This document shows positions 47,906 to 56,695 of a stretch of DNA of 64,000 nucleotides, piece by piece; positions within the stretch are counted from its first letter, which is position 1; each line of letters begins with the position of its first letter. Both the position numbers and the translations under genes were made by a program. The stretch is from Rhodobiaceae bacterium (GTDB lineage: Bacteria > Pseudomonadota > Alphaproteobacteria > Parvibaculales > Parvibaculaceae): positions 682,001-746,000 of the forward strand of contig CP030277.1 in the NCBI GenBank assembly GCA_003330885.1. The letters are read 5' to 3'. Under the pieces are notes generated by a model. That model ran no database searches. It had not been told where the DNA came from and saw nothing but the letters and a program-made list of their open reading frames with translations.

Positions 47906-48092
47906 GTCACCCTCGTGCTCGACACGAGGGTCCATAGGGTATTTCGACTCGCCATGGATTCTCGGGTCAAGCCCGAGAATGACAAGCGGAAACAGAGGCA
48001 AGGAAATTCAGGCCTATATTTGCCGCCCCAGGATTGCCGGGCAAGCTTGTCCTCGGGCTGGCGAAGCCAGACCCGTGGGTCCGGCAATGACA
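47906..48092. repeat. Cluster of three REP-like palindromes
   Basis: Three palindromes of a widespread alphaproteobacterial style: CCCTCGTG-N5-CACGAGGG (47910-47930), TTCTCGGG-N5-CCCGAGAA followed by TGAC (47959-47983), and ATTGCCGG...CCGGCAAT followed by GACA (48033-48092) with an inner CTGGC-GAA-GCCAG. The first begins GTCA and the others end TGAC/TGACA, as in families of GTCA-bounded repeats. They fill most of the 405-bp gap between DUF1330 and the DUF2178-like gene. Confidence 0.65.
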
Positions 48093-48190
48093 CTTCTATT
48101 TGGAGGGAAAGAGCAGAACAAGCCTCACCTCAGTCCGAGAGCTCACTCCCCAAAGTCTAAGCATCAAAGAGCTAAATGTGTAAAAAATAT

Positions 48191-48219
48191 TTGACTCAAA
48201 GTAAGATATTACATACATG
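48191..48219 (+). promoter_or_regulatory. Candidate promoter and operator of the DUF2178-like/XRE pair
   Basis: TTGACT (48191-48196), a 17-bp spacer and TACATG (48214-48219), with a partial inverted repeat GATAT...ATATC (48205-48229) over the -10 region that could bind the downstream XRE regulator. This argues that the first ATG at 48217 is not the start of the membrane protein. Confidence 0.4.
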
Positions 48220-48285
48220 AGGTATATCAGAGTTGACGTGGTTGCTCAGGCAGACCGCGCCCCATCCCGAAGGAGACCGAGCCTC

Positions 48286-48753
48286 ATGCTGCAATCCCTG
48301 TCATTCAAAGAACGAAATATCGTGGCCTATCTCATCTCCATGGTGTTGGTGTTCAGCACCTATGGCTGGGTGGTGTCCGGCCTGGCAGACGCAGGGCGCT
48401 TTGATGGACCAGGCGCTTTGGCGCTGCTGGGCGCGTGCATTCTGGGGCTTGTTGTTGCCACCATCGCCGTGACCTTCGTCGTGGTCATTGCGTTCAACAT
48501 CGTTCTCACGAAGGTTGCAGGGGACATGGAGGATGAAACCGCCTACATGATGGATGAGCGCGACCAGATGATTGAACTCAAAAGCCTCAAAATCGCGCAC
48601 TATCTGACCGGCACCGGCGTTGTTCTATCCATGTTGGTGCTGGCATTCGGCGGCAGCGCGTTTCTCGTCTTCCACCTGATCATGTTTTCCTTTGCAGGGG
48701 CCGACATCATCGCGTCTCTGGTTCAATTCCGCTTCTACCGGAAGGGCGTCTGA
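48286..48753 (+). CDS. DUF2178-like integral membrane protein
   Basis: A 155-residue protein with four hydrophobic segments near 16-37, 46-75, 108-128 and 131-150 and a charged loop DMEDETAYMMDERDQMIELKS. This matches the small membrane proteins often paired with an XRE regulator (DUF2178-like). The start at 48286 has AAGGAG about 10 nt upstream. Role unknown; 3 bp from the regulator gene. Confidence 0.7.
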   Translation: MLQSLSFKERNIVAYLISMVLVFSTYGWVVSGLADAGRFDGPGALALLGACILGLVVATIAVTFVVVIAFNIVLTKVAGDMEDETAYMMDERDQMIELKSLKIAHYLTGTGVVLSMLVLAFGGSAFLVFHLIMFSFAGADIIASLVQFRFYRKGV

Positions 48754-48756
48754 AAC

Positions 48757-48987
48757 ATGGTGACGACCAAAGCCAAGAAGACCCGCGTCGCGAACACTAT
48801 TCGCCGCCTGCGGTTTGATCATGATGAGATGACCCAGAAAGAATTGGCAGAGCGCGTTGGCGTTACCCGGCAGACCATTGTGGCGATTGAGAAGGCGGCC
48901 TATTCACCCTCGCTGGAACTCGCCTTCCTGATAGCTCGCGAGTTCAACCGCCCCCTGGAGGAGGTATTCACGTTCGAAGAAGCGTGA
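48757..48987 (+). CDS. XRE-family (HipB-like) transcriptional regulator
   Basis: A 76-residue, single helix-turn-helix DNA-binding protein: MTQKELAERVGVTRQTIVAIEKAAYSPSLELAF is the HTH, ending LEEVFTFEEA as in the YozG/YgzD-like small regulators. Likely controls itself and the membrane protein gene before it. Confidence 0.88.
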   Translation: MVTTKAKKTRVANTIRRLRFDHDEMTQKELAERVGVTRQTIVAIEKAAYSPSLELAFLIAREFNRPLEEVFTFEEA

Positions 48988-49076
48988 ACGCCAAAGGTGG
49001 TTGGAAAAACCAGAGACCTAACGGTGTCGGCTGCCTGAGATCCCGTCCGCGCGGCGTGTGTAGTCAGCATACAGAA

Positions 49077-49493
49077 TTAGGATACGTCTAACCAAGCAAG
49101 GTCAACTGAGACAGGCCGGGTCATCTTTTGAACACCGTCTTTAACTTCAACGATTGTCTCTGTCGCGTCGATATGCGCCTGCCCCCATAGTGTCAGAGCT
49201 TTGAGAGCAGGAATGAGCGCCAGTCCTTTTTCCGTCAATTCATACTCATGGCGGAGCGGTCGCGTTTGATAGGGGTGTTTGGCGATGATCCCTAGCGCCT
49301 CCAGTTTTTTCAGACGGTCCGCAAGTGTTTTGGCCGGAACCCTCTCAGCTGCATCCTGAAATTTCTTGAAGGTGCATCTTCCAAAATAGACCAGGTCACG
49401 AATGACCAGGAGGCTCCATTTGTCACCGATAAAGTCGAGTGTGCTCGCAAGCGGGCAGGTCGATCTATGGGTACTCGGGGTCCGATGCGGCAT
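49077..49493 (-). CDS. HxlR-family transcriptional regulator
   Basis: A 138-residue winged-HTH regulator. It has an N-terminal cysteine in STCPLASTLDFIGDKWS (Cys13), the position used by redox- or electrophile-sensing members such as YodB/HypR. The HTH has LLVIRDLVYFGRCTFKKFQ and KTLADRLKKLEALGII, and the wing PLRHEYELTEKG. Divergent from an operon of dehydrogenase, GST and thioesterase, which it probably controls. Confidence 0.9.
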   Translation of the reverse strand: MPHRTPSTHRSTCPLASTLDFIGDKWSLLVIRDLVYFGRCTFKKFQDAAERVPAKTLADRLKKLEALGIIAKHPYQTRPLRHEYELTEKGLALIPALKALTLWGQAHIDATETIVEVKDGVQKMTRPVSVDLAWLDVS

Positions 49494-49539
49494 CTGCAGT
49501 GTTTCCGTTTAGTCCAGAATTGCTACTGACTCTAATATG

Positions 49540-49610
49540 GAAAGTAACTCTTGAAAAGGGATTATGGGTTCGCTACAGTCACTTACCAAAATGAAGTTAC
49601 TAGAGCTATT
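49540..49610. promoter_or_regulatory. Candidate HxlR operator region
   Basis: The divergent gap between the HxlR gene and the dehydrogenase operon contains AGTAAC at about 49545 and GTTACT at about 49595 as inverted copies, with related CAGTCACTTAC between them. Such short dyads are suitable for winged-HTH binding; the assignment is by eye. Confidence 0.3.
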
Positions 49611-49647
49611 CCTAAAGAAATCAGCTAGTTAGAGTAAGTGAGGGGCA

Positions 49648-50691
49648 ATGCGGAGCCTATTTTTTGAAGAAGTGAATAGATTGGGATGGCGCGATGTGCC
49701 CGCGCCGACCATCCAGGCAGATCATGAAGTTCTCGTATCCACCATCGCTGCGAGCGCGTGTTACGTCGACACGATGATCATCTCAGGCAACAGTCCGTTT
49801 GAACCACCCTTCGCGCTTGGACACGAGTCTGTCGCCAGGATAGTGGACTTGGGTGACGCGGTTGAGGGACTAGAGGTTGGCGACATTGTTTCCGTTCCCT
49901 ATCACAGAACCTGCGGGGTCTGTCCGTCCTGTCGGGGTAGAAACCCGCTGAATTGCCACGAAAAAAATGTGCCCATTGTCGCGACTTATGGAATGCCAGA
50001 TGGGTCTGATTTTGGAGGCATGTTCTCCGAGAGCTATCGAGTTCCCTATGCGTCCCATGCATTGGTGAAAATACCGAAAAGCGTAGACCCACTCGCCGCG
50101 GTGGCAGCGGGCGATACTCTAAGCGATGCGTGGAGCACGACCGTACCACACATTCAAAAGAAACCTGATGCAAGAGTTCTGATTACGAGCAACGCAGGAT
50201 ACGGACTATACGCTGCGCAGTGGGCTTTGGCCGCAGGGGCCTGCCAAGTCACTTATGTGGATGATGACCCTGTTCGTTTGTCTGTTGCAAAAGACATTGG
50301 GGCTGAAACTCTCATCTGGTCGGAAAGCCTCGAAGTTCCCCCTGTCTATGATGTGATCATCAACGAAAGACAGGGCGAGCAGTCCCTGAGGTTTTGTTTG
50401 CTCGCAGCGGCCTATGGGGCCGTTGTCGAAAATGTGGTGATTTATCTTGAGGATGTTTCGATCCCAATCGAGGCAATGCACTATTCCGGTGTGACATTGA
50501 GATCCACTTTTAGTCCCACGAGAAACTTCCTGCCGGATGTCGTCGCGGAACTAGAGGCGGGCACGATCAACCCTCGCGCAATTGAGTCTGAAATAATCCA
50601 GCTGGATGACGCACCAGAGCGATTGGTTTTGCCCAGTCACAAACCAATCGTCATTTTTGATGAATCTATTTTGGAAGCGGTTTCCGCGTGA
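49648..50691 (+). CDS. Zinc-type alcohol dehydrogenase-like protein
   Basis: A 347-residue medium-chain dehydrogenase. Catalytic zinc ligands: ACYVDT and GHES; structural zinc cluster CGVCPSCRGRNPLNC with four cysteines. The cofactor region ITSNAGYGLYAAQWALAAGA is a variant of the usual GxGxxG, so cofactor use may be altered. The GTG of the GST gene overlaps its stop by 4 bp. Likely acts with the GST and thioesterase on electrophilic aldehyde or quinone-like compounds; inference from context. Confidence 0.8.
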   Translation: MRSLFFEEVNRLGWRDVPAPTIQADHEVLVSTIAASACYVDTMIISGNSPFEPPFALGHESVARIVDLGDAVEGLEVGDIVSVPYHRTCGVCPSCRGRNPLNCHEKNVPIVATYGMPDGSDFGGMFSESYRVPYASHALVKIPKSVDPLAAVAAGDTLSDAWSTTVPHIQKKPDARVLITSNAGYGLYAAQWALAAGACQVTYVDDDPVRLSVAKDIGAETLIWSESLEVPPVYDVIINERQGEQSLRFCLLAAAYGAVVENVVIYLEDVSIPIEAMHYSGVTLRSTFSPTRNFLPDVVAELEAGTINPRAIESEIIQLDDAPERLVLPSHKPIVIFDESILEAVSA

Positions 50692-51377
50692 TTTTATTTG
50701 GAAACCACGCCTCACCCTTTACGCGCAAATGTAGAGTGCTTGCTGCAGAGCTCGGTATAGTCGATCAGATCGCGTTCCAAGACCCAGGGCACTTATCGCC
50801 GGTTCAGGCCAATCGAAGCCTCGTCAAGCTGAACCCGTTGGGCAAGATTCCGGTCCTTCAGTTGAAAGACGGGTGCACGCTGTACGATTCCAGAGTGATC
50901 TGTGAGTATTTAAATGCAGTGGCTGATGGAGACTTGTTTCCTGCAGAAACGGGGAGGCGATGGCGTGCACTTCATCTGCAGGCACTGACAGACGGCCTCA
51001 TGGATGCAGCCTTGATCCTGCGATATGAACTCACGTTTCGTGACGAAGAGGCAACGTGGGGCAGCTGGATCGACCGGCAGCTAGAGCGTATTCGGGCATC
51101 TGTTGAGTGCATGAATAGAGAGATCTCAACCTTCTGCGAACACATCACAATTGGCGAGATCAGTGCGGCATGTGCGCTTGGCTATCTAGATTTCAGATTT
51201 ACAGAGCTGATGTGGCGTTCGGATAATCCTGAGCTCGCAAGTTGGTTTGAGATGTTCTCAAGAAGGCCATCGATGACGTCGACGCTACCCGACCCAACCC
51301 AACCCAACCCAAACCAACCCAAACCAACCCAAACCAACCCAAACCAACCCAAACCAACCCAGAAAATTAAAGGATGA
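50688..51377 (+). CDS. Glutathione S-transferase family protein with repeat-encoded C-terminus
   Basis: A 229-residue GST: N-terminal HASPFTRKCRVLAAELGI, NPLGKIPVLQL, and SRVICEYLNAV; C-terminal helical domain with GEISAACALGYLDFRF. The normal GST end is near STLPDP (about residue 201); the last ~28 residues (repeats of QPNPNQPKPT and NQPKPTQ) are encoded by a tandem repeat at 51293-51361. The start is a GTG overlapping the dehydrogenase stop. Middle gene of the HxlR-adjacent operon. Confidence 0.85.
   Translation: MILFGNHASPFTRKCRVLAAELGIVDQIAFQDPGHLSPVQANRSLVKLNPLGKIPVLQLKDGCTLYDSRVICEYLNAVADGDLFPAETGRRWRALHLQALTDGLMDAALILRYELTFRDEEATWGSWIDRQLERIRASVECMNREISTFCEHITIGEISAACALGYLDFRFTELMWRSDNPELASWFEMFSRRPSMTSTLPDPTQPNPNQPKPTQTNPNQPKPTQKIKG
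51293..51361 (+). repeat. 10-bp tandem repeat in the GST coding end
   Basis: Five copies of the 10-bp unit AAACCAACCC (51311-51360), preceded by CCCAA-type degenerate repeats from 51293. The repeat is in frame with the GST gene and adds a P/N/Q/K/T tail. Because the unit is not a multiple of 3, gain or loss of one copy changes the reading frame downstream. All three frames meet a stop within about 20 bp. Confidence 0.9.
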
Positions 51378-51835
51378 TTGAGATGAACTTAGAAGAAATG
51401 TCGGGCCTTGAGCTTATGAAATTCGCGATCACACTGCCCGGTAATATGGGCGATCAAGGAATAGCCGGCGTTATTCCGATGAAGATTGTGGAAGCCGAAG
51501 AGGGGAGTGTGATTTTCCAGGCAAAGGCAGATGATCGGCACAGCAATCCACTAGGCGCAGTACATGGTGGTTTCGCGGCGACAGTGCTGGACTCAGCAAC
51601 AGGTTGCGCTGTTCATACGATGTTACCTGCGGGCGTCGGATATGGCACCGTCGATTTGAATGTAAAAATGCTGAGGCCGGTTCCGTACAACGAGGCGCTG
51701 ACAGCATCCGCAAAAGTCATTGACCAAACCAAGAGTATGGTGATCGCTGACGGAGTCCTCGAAGATGCCGCCGGGCGGGCATATGCGTATGCAACCGCAA
51801 CATGCCGGATCATTGAAAGTCGCAAAACGGGGTAA
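51374..51835 (+). CDS. PaaI-family hotdog thioesterase
   Basis: A 153-residue acyl-CoA thioesterase of the hotdog fold, with the catalytic-region motif NPLGAVHGGFAATVLDSATG near 57-76. The ATG overlaps the GST stop by 4 bp; an ATG 9 bp later has a better-spaced AAAGG and is an alternative. Third gene of the dehydrogenase-GST-thioesterase operon; substrate unknown. Confidence 0.85.
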   Translation: MIEMNLEEMSGLELMKFAITLPGNMGDQGIAGVIPMKIVEAEEGSVIFQAKADDRHSNPLGAVHGGFAATVLDSATGCAVHTMLPAGVGYGTVDLNVKMLRPVPYNEALTASAKVIDQTKSMVIADGVLEDAAGRAYAYATATCRIIESRKTG

Positions 51836-51853
51836 AATCCCCTCTTTGTTTCT

Positions 51854-54800
51854 TCAGCTACAGCCGCTCGTGCCGCCGCAAGTGTCACACTTAAGGCAGG
51901 TGCCGTTCCGCACCATGGTGAAGTTGCCGCATTCGCTGCACGCCTCTCCCTCATAGCCTTTCATGCGTGCTTCCACTGCGGCGGACATGGTCCGTGAGAT
52001 AGACGTGTTGCCCGCCCTTGTGTGTCCGGATCCGGCCTGAACAGTCGTTGCCACGGCAATCTGCTCTGTGGCGACAATTTCAGTCTCCGTCATCAGCATG
52101 GTCTCAGGCTCTGCCTCTGTTTGCCCTGTGAGGGCTTCAGCAACCTCGCCGGCGCGCACCGTGGCGGCACCACCGCGCACCACATAAAGATTTGCGAGCT
52201 GCGTGTTCCGCGCAAATCCAGGTGATGCGATCGCAGTTGCGGGCATCGGCTTCGGAGGCAGTTTGCCTTCACCCTCTCCATCGCCCATGGCGTCGGGCAT
52301 CAGGTCTGCTGGGTCCACATGGCCGAGGTCATGGCGTCCGAGATAGGACACCGCGAGCTCCCGGAACACATAGTCGAGGATCGAGGTCGCGTTCTTAATC
52401 GTGTCATTGCCCTGCACAAGGCCAGCAGGCTCGAAGCGGGTGAAGGTGAAGGCCTCCACATATTCTTCAAGCGGCACGCCATATTGCATGCCCAAAGAAA
52501 TCGCGATGGCGAAATTATTCATGAGCGACCGGAAGGCCGCGCCTTCCTTGTGCATGTCGATGAAGATTTCACCGATCGTGCCGTCTTCATATTCGCCCGT
52601 GCGCAGGTACACTTTGTGCCCACCGACAACGGCCTTTTGCGTATAGCCTTTGCGACGGTCGGGGAGTTTCGCCCGTTCACCGCGTTCTCCATCGACCATT
52701 GCCGCACCAAGCGAGTTTGTTGACGCCGTGCGCGCCTGTTCAATTGTTTTGGTGGCAAGCTTCTGCGCCAGTGTCGCAGCCTGGGCGGCTGCGGGTTGTT
52801 CGATCAGGGTTGGTGCGGCAGCGATCGCGTCGTCTGCCATCTCCAGATCCACATCGTCATCGTCCACGAGCTGGGCATTCAGTGGCTGGGAGAGTTTCGA
52901 GCCATCGCGATAAAGCGCATTGGCTTTGAGGCCGAGCCGCCAGGACAGCATGTAGCTTTCTTTGCAATCTTCCACTGTGGCAGAATTCGGCATGTTGATC
53001 GTTTTTGAGATCGCGCCGGAGATGAAAGGCTGTGACGCCGCCATCATACGGATGTGGCTTTCCACGGAGAGGAAGCGCTTGCCGGTCCGACCACAGGGGT
53101 TTGCGCAATCGAAGACGGGAAGGTGCGCCTCTGCGAGGCCGGGCGCACCCTCCAACGTCATCGCGCCACAAACATGCAGGTTTGCAGCTTCAATTTCGTC
53201 CGCGCTGAAGCCAAGGGCAGCCAGCATGTCGAAATCAATCTCATCCATTGCGCCTGCATCAAGGCCGAGCGCCTCGACACAGAACTCCTCACCAAGCGAA
53301 TATTTGTTGAACGCAAATCGAATGTCGAAGGCCGTCGCGAGCGAGTCTTCAACAAGCTCAAGCGCCTCCTGGGTGAAGCCCTTGCCTGTCAGCGTTTCAT
53401 GGTTCACACCTGGCGCGCCATTCAGGGTGCCGTGTCCTACTGCATAGCCGACAATTTCTTCGATCTGCTCGGGCTTGTAGCCGAGTGTCCGCAGCGCCTG
53501 AGGCACAGCCCGGTTGATGATTTTAAAATAGCCGCCACCGGCGAGCTTCTTGAACTTCACCAGCGCAAAGTCAGGCTCAATACCGGTCGTGTCGCAATCC
53601 ATCACCAGACCGATCGTGCCCGTGGGCGCAACTACTGTCGACTGGGCGTTGCGGTAGCCATATTTCTCGCCCATGGAGACCGCAAGATCCCAGGCAGCCC
53701 GCGCATGTTCCACAAGGTCACCCTGTGGGCAGTTTGGCGCATCAAGCGGCACAGGACTGGTCGAAAGATCTTCATAGGCTGTGGCTTCCCCATGAGCCGC
53801 CGCGCGATGGTTGCGCATGACGCGGAGCATATGGTTCTCGTTTTCGCCATAACCCGGGAAGGCACCCAGTTCCTTCGCCATCTGCGCTGAGGTGGCATAG
53901 GAGACGCCGGTCATGATCGCGGAAATCGCACCACAGATCGAACGGGCTTCTTTTGAGTCATAGGCGATGCCCTGGGACATAAGCAGGCCACCAATATTGG
54001 CAAAGCCCAAGCCCAGTGTGCGGAACTTGTAGGAAAGTTCTGCGATTTCTTTTGATGGGAACTGCGCCATCAGGACAGAGATTTCCAGCACCACGGTCCA
54101 GAGTTTGGCCACATGTTCAAATGCTTCAACGTCAAAGCGTCCAGAGGCCTGACGGAACTGCATCAGATTAATGGACGCAAGGTTGCATGCTGTATTGTCC
54201 AGGAACATATATTCCGAGCACGGATTGCTCGCGCGGATCTCACCGCTTTCCGGACAGGTGTGCCAGTCATTGATCGTTGTGTGGTACTGGATCCCAGGAT
54301 CAGCGCTCTGCCATGCGGCCTGGCCGATCTGGTCCCAAAGTTCCCGCGCGTCGAGCGTCTTGGCAATAGCACTGTCTGTTCTGTTGATCAGATGCCAGTC
54401 GCTGTCTGACTCAACTGCGTTCAAGAAGTCATCGGTGACCCGGACCGTGTTGTTGGAGTTCTGGCCTGACACCGTGAGATAGGCATCTGAATCCCAATCT
54501 GTGTCATAGGTGCGGAACTCAATTTCTTTAAAGCCCTGTTTGGCGAACTGAATAACCCGCTGAACATAGTTTTCCGGGATCATGGCTTCGCGCGCAGCAA
54601 TGATGGCGCGTCGAAGGGCAGGGTTTTTCTTCGGATCGAAACAGTCGCCTTCGGGACCTTCGCAATTGACGCAGGCACGCATCACGGCGCCGAGGAATTT
54701 CTCATTGATTTTTGAACCGGTGACGAGTGCGGCGACCTTCTGCTCTTCGATCACCTTCCAGTTGATGAAGTGCTCAATGTCGGGGTGGTCCACATCAACC

Positions 54801-55645
54801 ACCACCATTTTGGCAGCCCGCCGCGTTGTGCCGCCGGATTTGATGGCCCCTGCAGCCCGGTCCCCGATTTTCAGGAAGGACATGAGGCCGGAGGATTTCC
54901 CACCGCCCGACAGAGGTTCGCTCTCGCCGCGCAGGTGCGAGAAGTTGGAGCCGGTCCCAGATCCGAATTTGAAGAGACGGGCTTCACGAACCCACAAGTC
55001 CATGATGCCGTTTTCGTTCACGAGGTCATCATCGATGCCTTGAATGAAGCAGGCGTGGGGCTGCGGATGTTCATAGGCGCTGTCACTTACCGTCAGCTCG
55101 CCACTTTGGAAGTCCACATAGTGATGGCCCTGTGCCGGACCGTCGATGCCATAGGCCCAGTTAAGGCCTGTGTTGAACCATTGTGGGGAGTTTGGCGCAG
55201 CAATCTGGGTCGCGAGCATAAAGCGCATCTCATCGAAGAAAGCACGTGCGTCTGCTTCGGTGTCGAAATAGCCACCTTTCCAGCCCCAATAGGTCCAGGT
55301 GCCAGCCAACCGGTCAAACACCTGGCGGGCGTCTTTTTCTGGGCCAAAGCGCTCGCCTTCTGGCATGTCATCCAGACGGGGTTCGTCTGCTTCATGAGCC
55401 CAAAGCCAGGTTGGGATGTTTTCATCTTTGACTGGGCGCAACGCTGCAGGCACACCAGCTTTACGGAAGTACTTCTGCGCCAGAATATCGGCCGCAACCT
55501 GGCTCCAGTCTGCCGGCACTGCGATGTCATCAAGTCGAAACACAATCGTGCCGTCGGGGTTTCGGATCTCGCTCGTCGTCGTGCGGAATTCGATCCCCTC
55601 ATAAGGCGATTTGGCTTCGTCTGTGAAACACCGTTGTATGCGCAT
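51854..55645 (-). CDS. nrdJ: B12-dependent (class II) ribonucleotide reductase
   Basis: Converts ribonucleotides to deoxyribonucleotides with adenosylcobalamin and no need for oxygen. The ATG at 55645 (1263 aa) has GGGGG 5 nt upstream; a TTG 24 bp earlier is possible. Motifs: [10 protein letters not shown], the active-site loop [37 protein letters not shown], and the phosphate loop near [17 protein letters not shown]-terminal zinc-ribbon CSECGNF...CLKCDTCGG closes the protein. Length matches the long alphaproteobacterial NrdJ. Confidence 0.96.
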   Translation of the reverse strand: MRIQRCFTDEAKSPYEGIEFRTTTSEIRNPDGTIVFRLDDIAVPADWSQVAADILAQKYFRKAGVPAALRPVKDENIPTWLWAHEADEPRLDDMPEGERFGPEKDARQVFDRLAGTWTYWGWKGGYFDTEADARAFFDEMRFMLATQIAAPNSPQWFNTGLNWAYGIDGPAQGHHYVDFQSGELTVSDSAYEHPQPHACFIQGIDDDLVNENGIMDLWVREARLFKFGSGTGSNFSHLRGESEPLSGGGKSSGLMSFLKIGDRAAGAIKSGGTTRRAAKMVVVDVDHPDIEHFINWKVIEEQKVAALVTGSKINEKFLGAVMRACVNCEGPEGDCFDPKKNPALRRAIIAAREAMIPENYVQRVIQFAKQGFKEIEFRTYDTDWDSDAYLTVSGQNSNNTVRVTDDFLNAVESDSDWHLINRTDSAIAKTLDARELWDQIGQAAWQSADPGIQYHTTINDWHTCPESGEIRASNPCSEYMFLDNTACNLASINLMQFRQASGRFDVEAFEHVAKLWTVVLEISVLMAQFPSKEIAELSYKFRTLGLGFANIGGLLMSQGIAYDSKEARSICGAISAIMTGVSYATSAQMAKELGAFPGYGENENHMLRVMRNHRAAAHGEATAYEDLSTSPVPLDAPNCPQGDLVEHARAAWDLAVSMGEKYGYRNAQSTVVAPTGTIGLVMDCDTTGIEPDFALVKFKKLAGGGYFKIINRAVPQALRTLGYKPEQIEEIVGYAVGHGTLNGAPGVNHETLTGKGFTQEALELVEDSLATAFDIRFAFNKYSLGEEFCVEALGLDAGAMDEIDFDMLAALGFSADEIEAANLHVCGAMTLEGAPGLAEAHLPVFDCANPCGRTGKRFLSVESHIRMMAASQPFISGAISKTINMPNSATVEDCKESYMLSWRLGLKANALYRDGSKLSQPLNAQLVDDDDVDLEMADDAIAAAPTLIEQPAAAQAATLAQKLATKTIEQARTASTNSLGAAMVDGERGERAKLPDRRKGYTQKAVVGGHKVYLRTGEYEDGTIGEIFIDMHKEGAAFRSLMNNFAIAISLGMQYGVPLEEYVEAFTFTRFEPAGLVQGNDTIKNATSILDYVFRELAVSYLGRHDLGHVDPADLMPDAMGDGEGEGKLPPKPMPATAIASPGFARNTQLANLYVVRGGAATVRAGEVAEALTGQTEAEPETMLMTETEIVATEQIAVATTVQAGSGHTRAGNTSISRTMSAAVEARMKGYEGEACSECGNFTMVRNGTCLKCDTCGGTSGCS

Positions 55646-56146
55646 TTGGCCCCCATATTCCTCTTGCAAAGGGACCCATCGCCGCCGACGAGACCCAATC
55701 TCTTATCTTTCGGTCAGATGTCTCCAGGCTGGTCCAGGAGGAGCATAGAAGGCAGCTTTCCTGCGGTCCCGTGTCCTTAACCCACTGACTCAATAGGGAA
55801 TTTCCCTGTGTCAGCTGCTCAAGGGACGGGCGGAACCTGATCGCCGCCTTATGTCCGGTTGGTACCAGATGCAGTGTTTTTCATCTGAGCCGACACAAAC
55901 TGTGGTGGTCTGAGCAGGGGTCGTCAAGCACTTGTGTCGAATGGCGTACGGGCCTCGAAATATGTGGGGCGAGGGCGTTCGGTGAAGAATATCTTCGCTG
56001 AAGGATTCGCGAATCGACCCTTTCCACGTGCTCTGGTTACTAATCAGAAGGGTTTACCGCGTAAAAGAAATGGGCAGGAATGCTTGGTCTTCTTGGTAAA
56101 CGCCCAGCGAGTGACCGCCTGCAGGAGACACGGGGTTATTTTGGAC
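55646..56146. promoter_or_regulatory. 501-bp nrdJ/response-regulator intergenic region with palindromes
   Basis: No gene is supported here; an open frame on the plus strand extends the downstream receiver protein but is non-homologous. Palindrome 1 is CTGAC...AGGGAA-T-TTCCCT...GTCAG (55785-55814), about 140 bp upstream of nrdJ. Palindrome 2 is GATTCGCGAATC (56004-56015), holding two GANTC (CcrM-type) sites. No cobalamin riboswitch consensus was recognised. Confidence 0.4.
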
Positions 56147-56695
56147 ATGCAAACCATCGCGGCAAAGCATAGCAACGCCTACGGGCGCGAGCTCAGTACG
56201 CTCGATGTATTGGTGGTGGATGACAATTTCCACATGCGCCGGCTTGTCCACACAATCCTGGAGGCGTTTGACGTCAAGATTATCCGCGAAGCAACAGATG
56301 GCACCGAGGCGTTGGCGGAGATTAAGATCCGTCAGCCGGATCTCATCATCAGCGATTGGGAAATGAAGCCGATGGACGGCTGTTCCTTTCTCGAGGTTTT
56401 GCGGAAAGCCGACAACAAGCCAGCTTGCTTCATTCCGGTCATCATGTTGACGGCACACGGCCGTCCGAGATTAATCCGTCAGGCATTTGAAGCTGGCGCC
56501 AGTCAATTTCTCGTCAAGCCGTTGACCCCTGCAAACCTTCTGCACCGGGTCGACTGGATACTTGCTGATAAACGTCCTTTCTTCGAAGAAGAGGGGCAGA
56601 TGCGCCAGCAGCTGACATTGAAGCTTCCAAAAGCAGCCGTTGCAGTGGCCGAACAAAAAGTGGCTGCAGGCGATGCCTGGGACCTGGATCTCTAA
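56147..56695 (+). CDS. Single-domain response regulator
   Basis: A 182-residue receiver-domain protein. Acidic pocket VLVVDDNFHMRRL, phosphorylation site ISDWEMKPMDG, conserved Thr in MLTAHGR, and Lys in FLVKPLTPANL. A C-terminal extension (about 140-182), rich in K and A, is not a known output domain. The start at 56147 is at the first Met before the receiver fold. No histidine kinase is adjacent. It overlaps the convergent apbE gene by 4 bp at the stops. Confidence 0.85.
   Translation: MQTIAAKHSNAYGRELSTLDVLVVDDNFHMRRLVHTILEAFDVKIIREATDGTEALAEIKIRQPDLIISDWEMKPMDGCSFLEVLRKADNKPACFIPVIMLTAHGRPRLIRQAFEAGASQFLVKPLTPANLLHRVDWILADKRPFFEEEGQMRQQLTLKLPKAAVAVAEQKVAAGDAWDLDL

Noticed and set aside
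47881-48093. Extended DUF1330 reading frame
   Set aside because: The extra residues are encoded by REP-like palindromes.
48217-48285. Earlier ATG for the DUF2178-like protein
   Set aside because: It falls in the -10 region of the likely promoter, while the ATG at 48286 has a proper AAGGAG site.
51293-51361. CRISPR array or telomere
   Set aside because: There are no spacers, the unit is only 10 bp, and it is inside a coding frame; it is a simple tandem repeat.
51829-51850. Terminator after the thioesterase gene (GGGG...CCCC plus T-rich)
   Set aside because: The stem is only 4 bp; too weak to list.
55646-55930. Cobalamin riboswitch upstream of nrdJ
   Set aside because: I could not find the B12-box type consensus or the conserved adenine-rich core; only simple palindromes were seen.
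55934-56146. Longer N-terminus for the response regulator
   Set aside because: The frame is open, but the sequence is unlike receiver proteins and overlaps a palindrome-rich promoter region.
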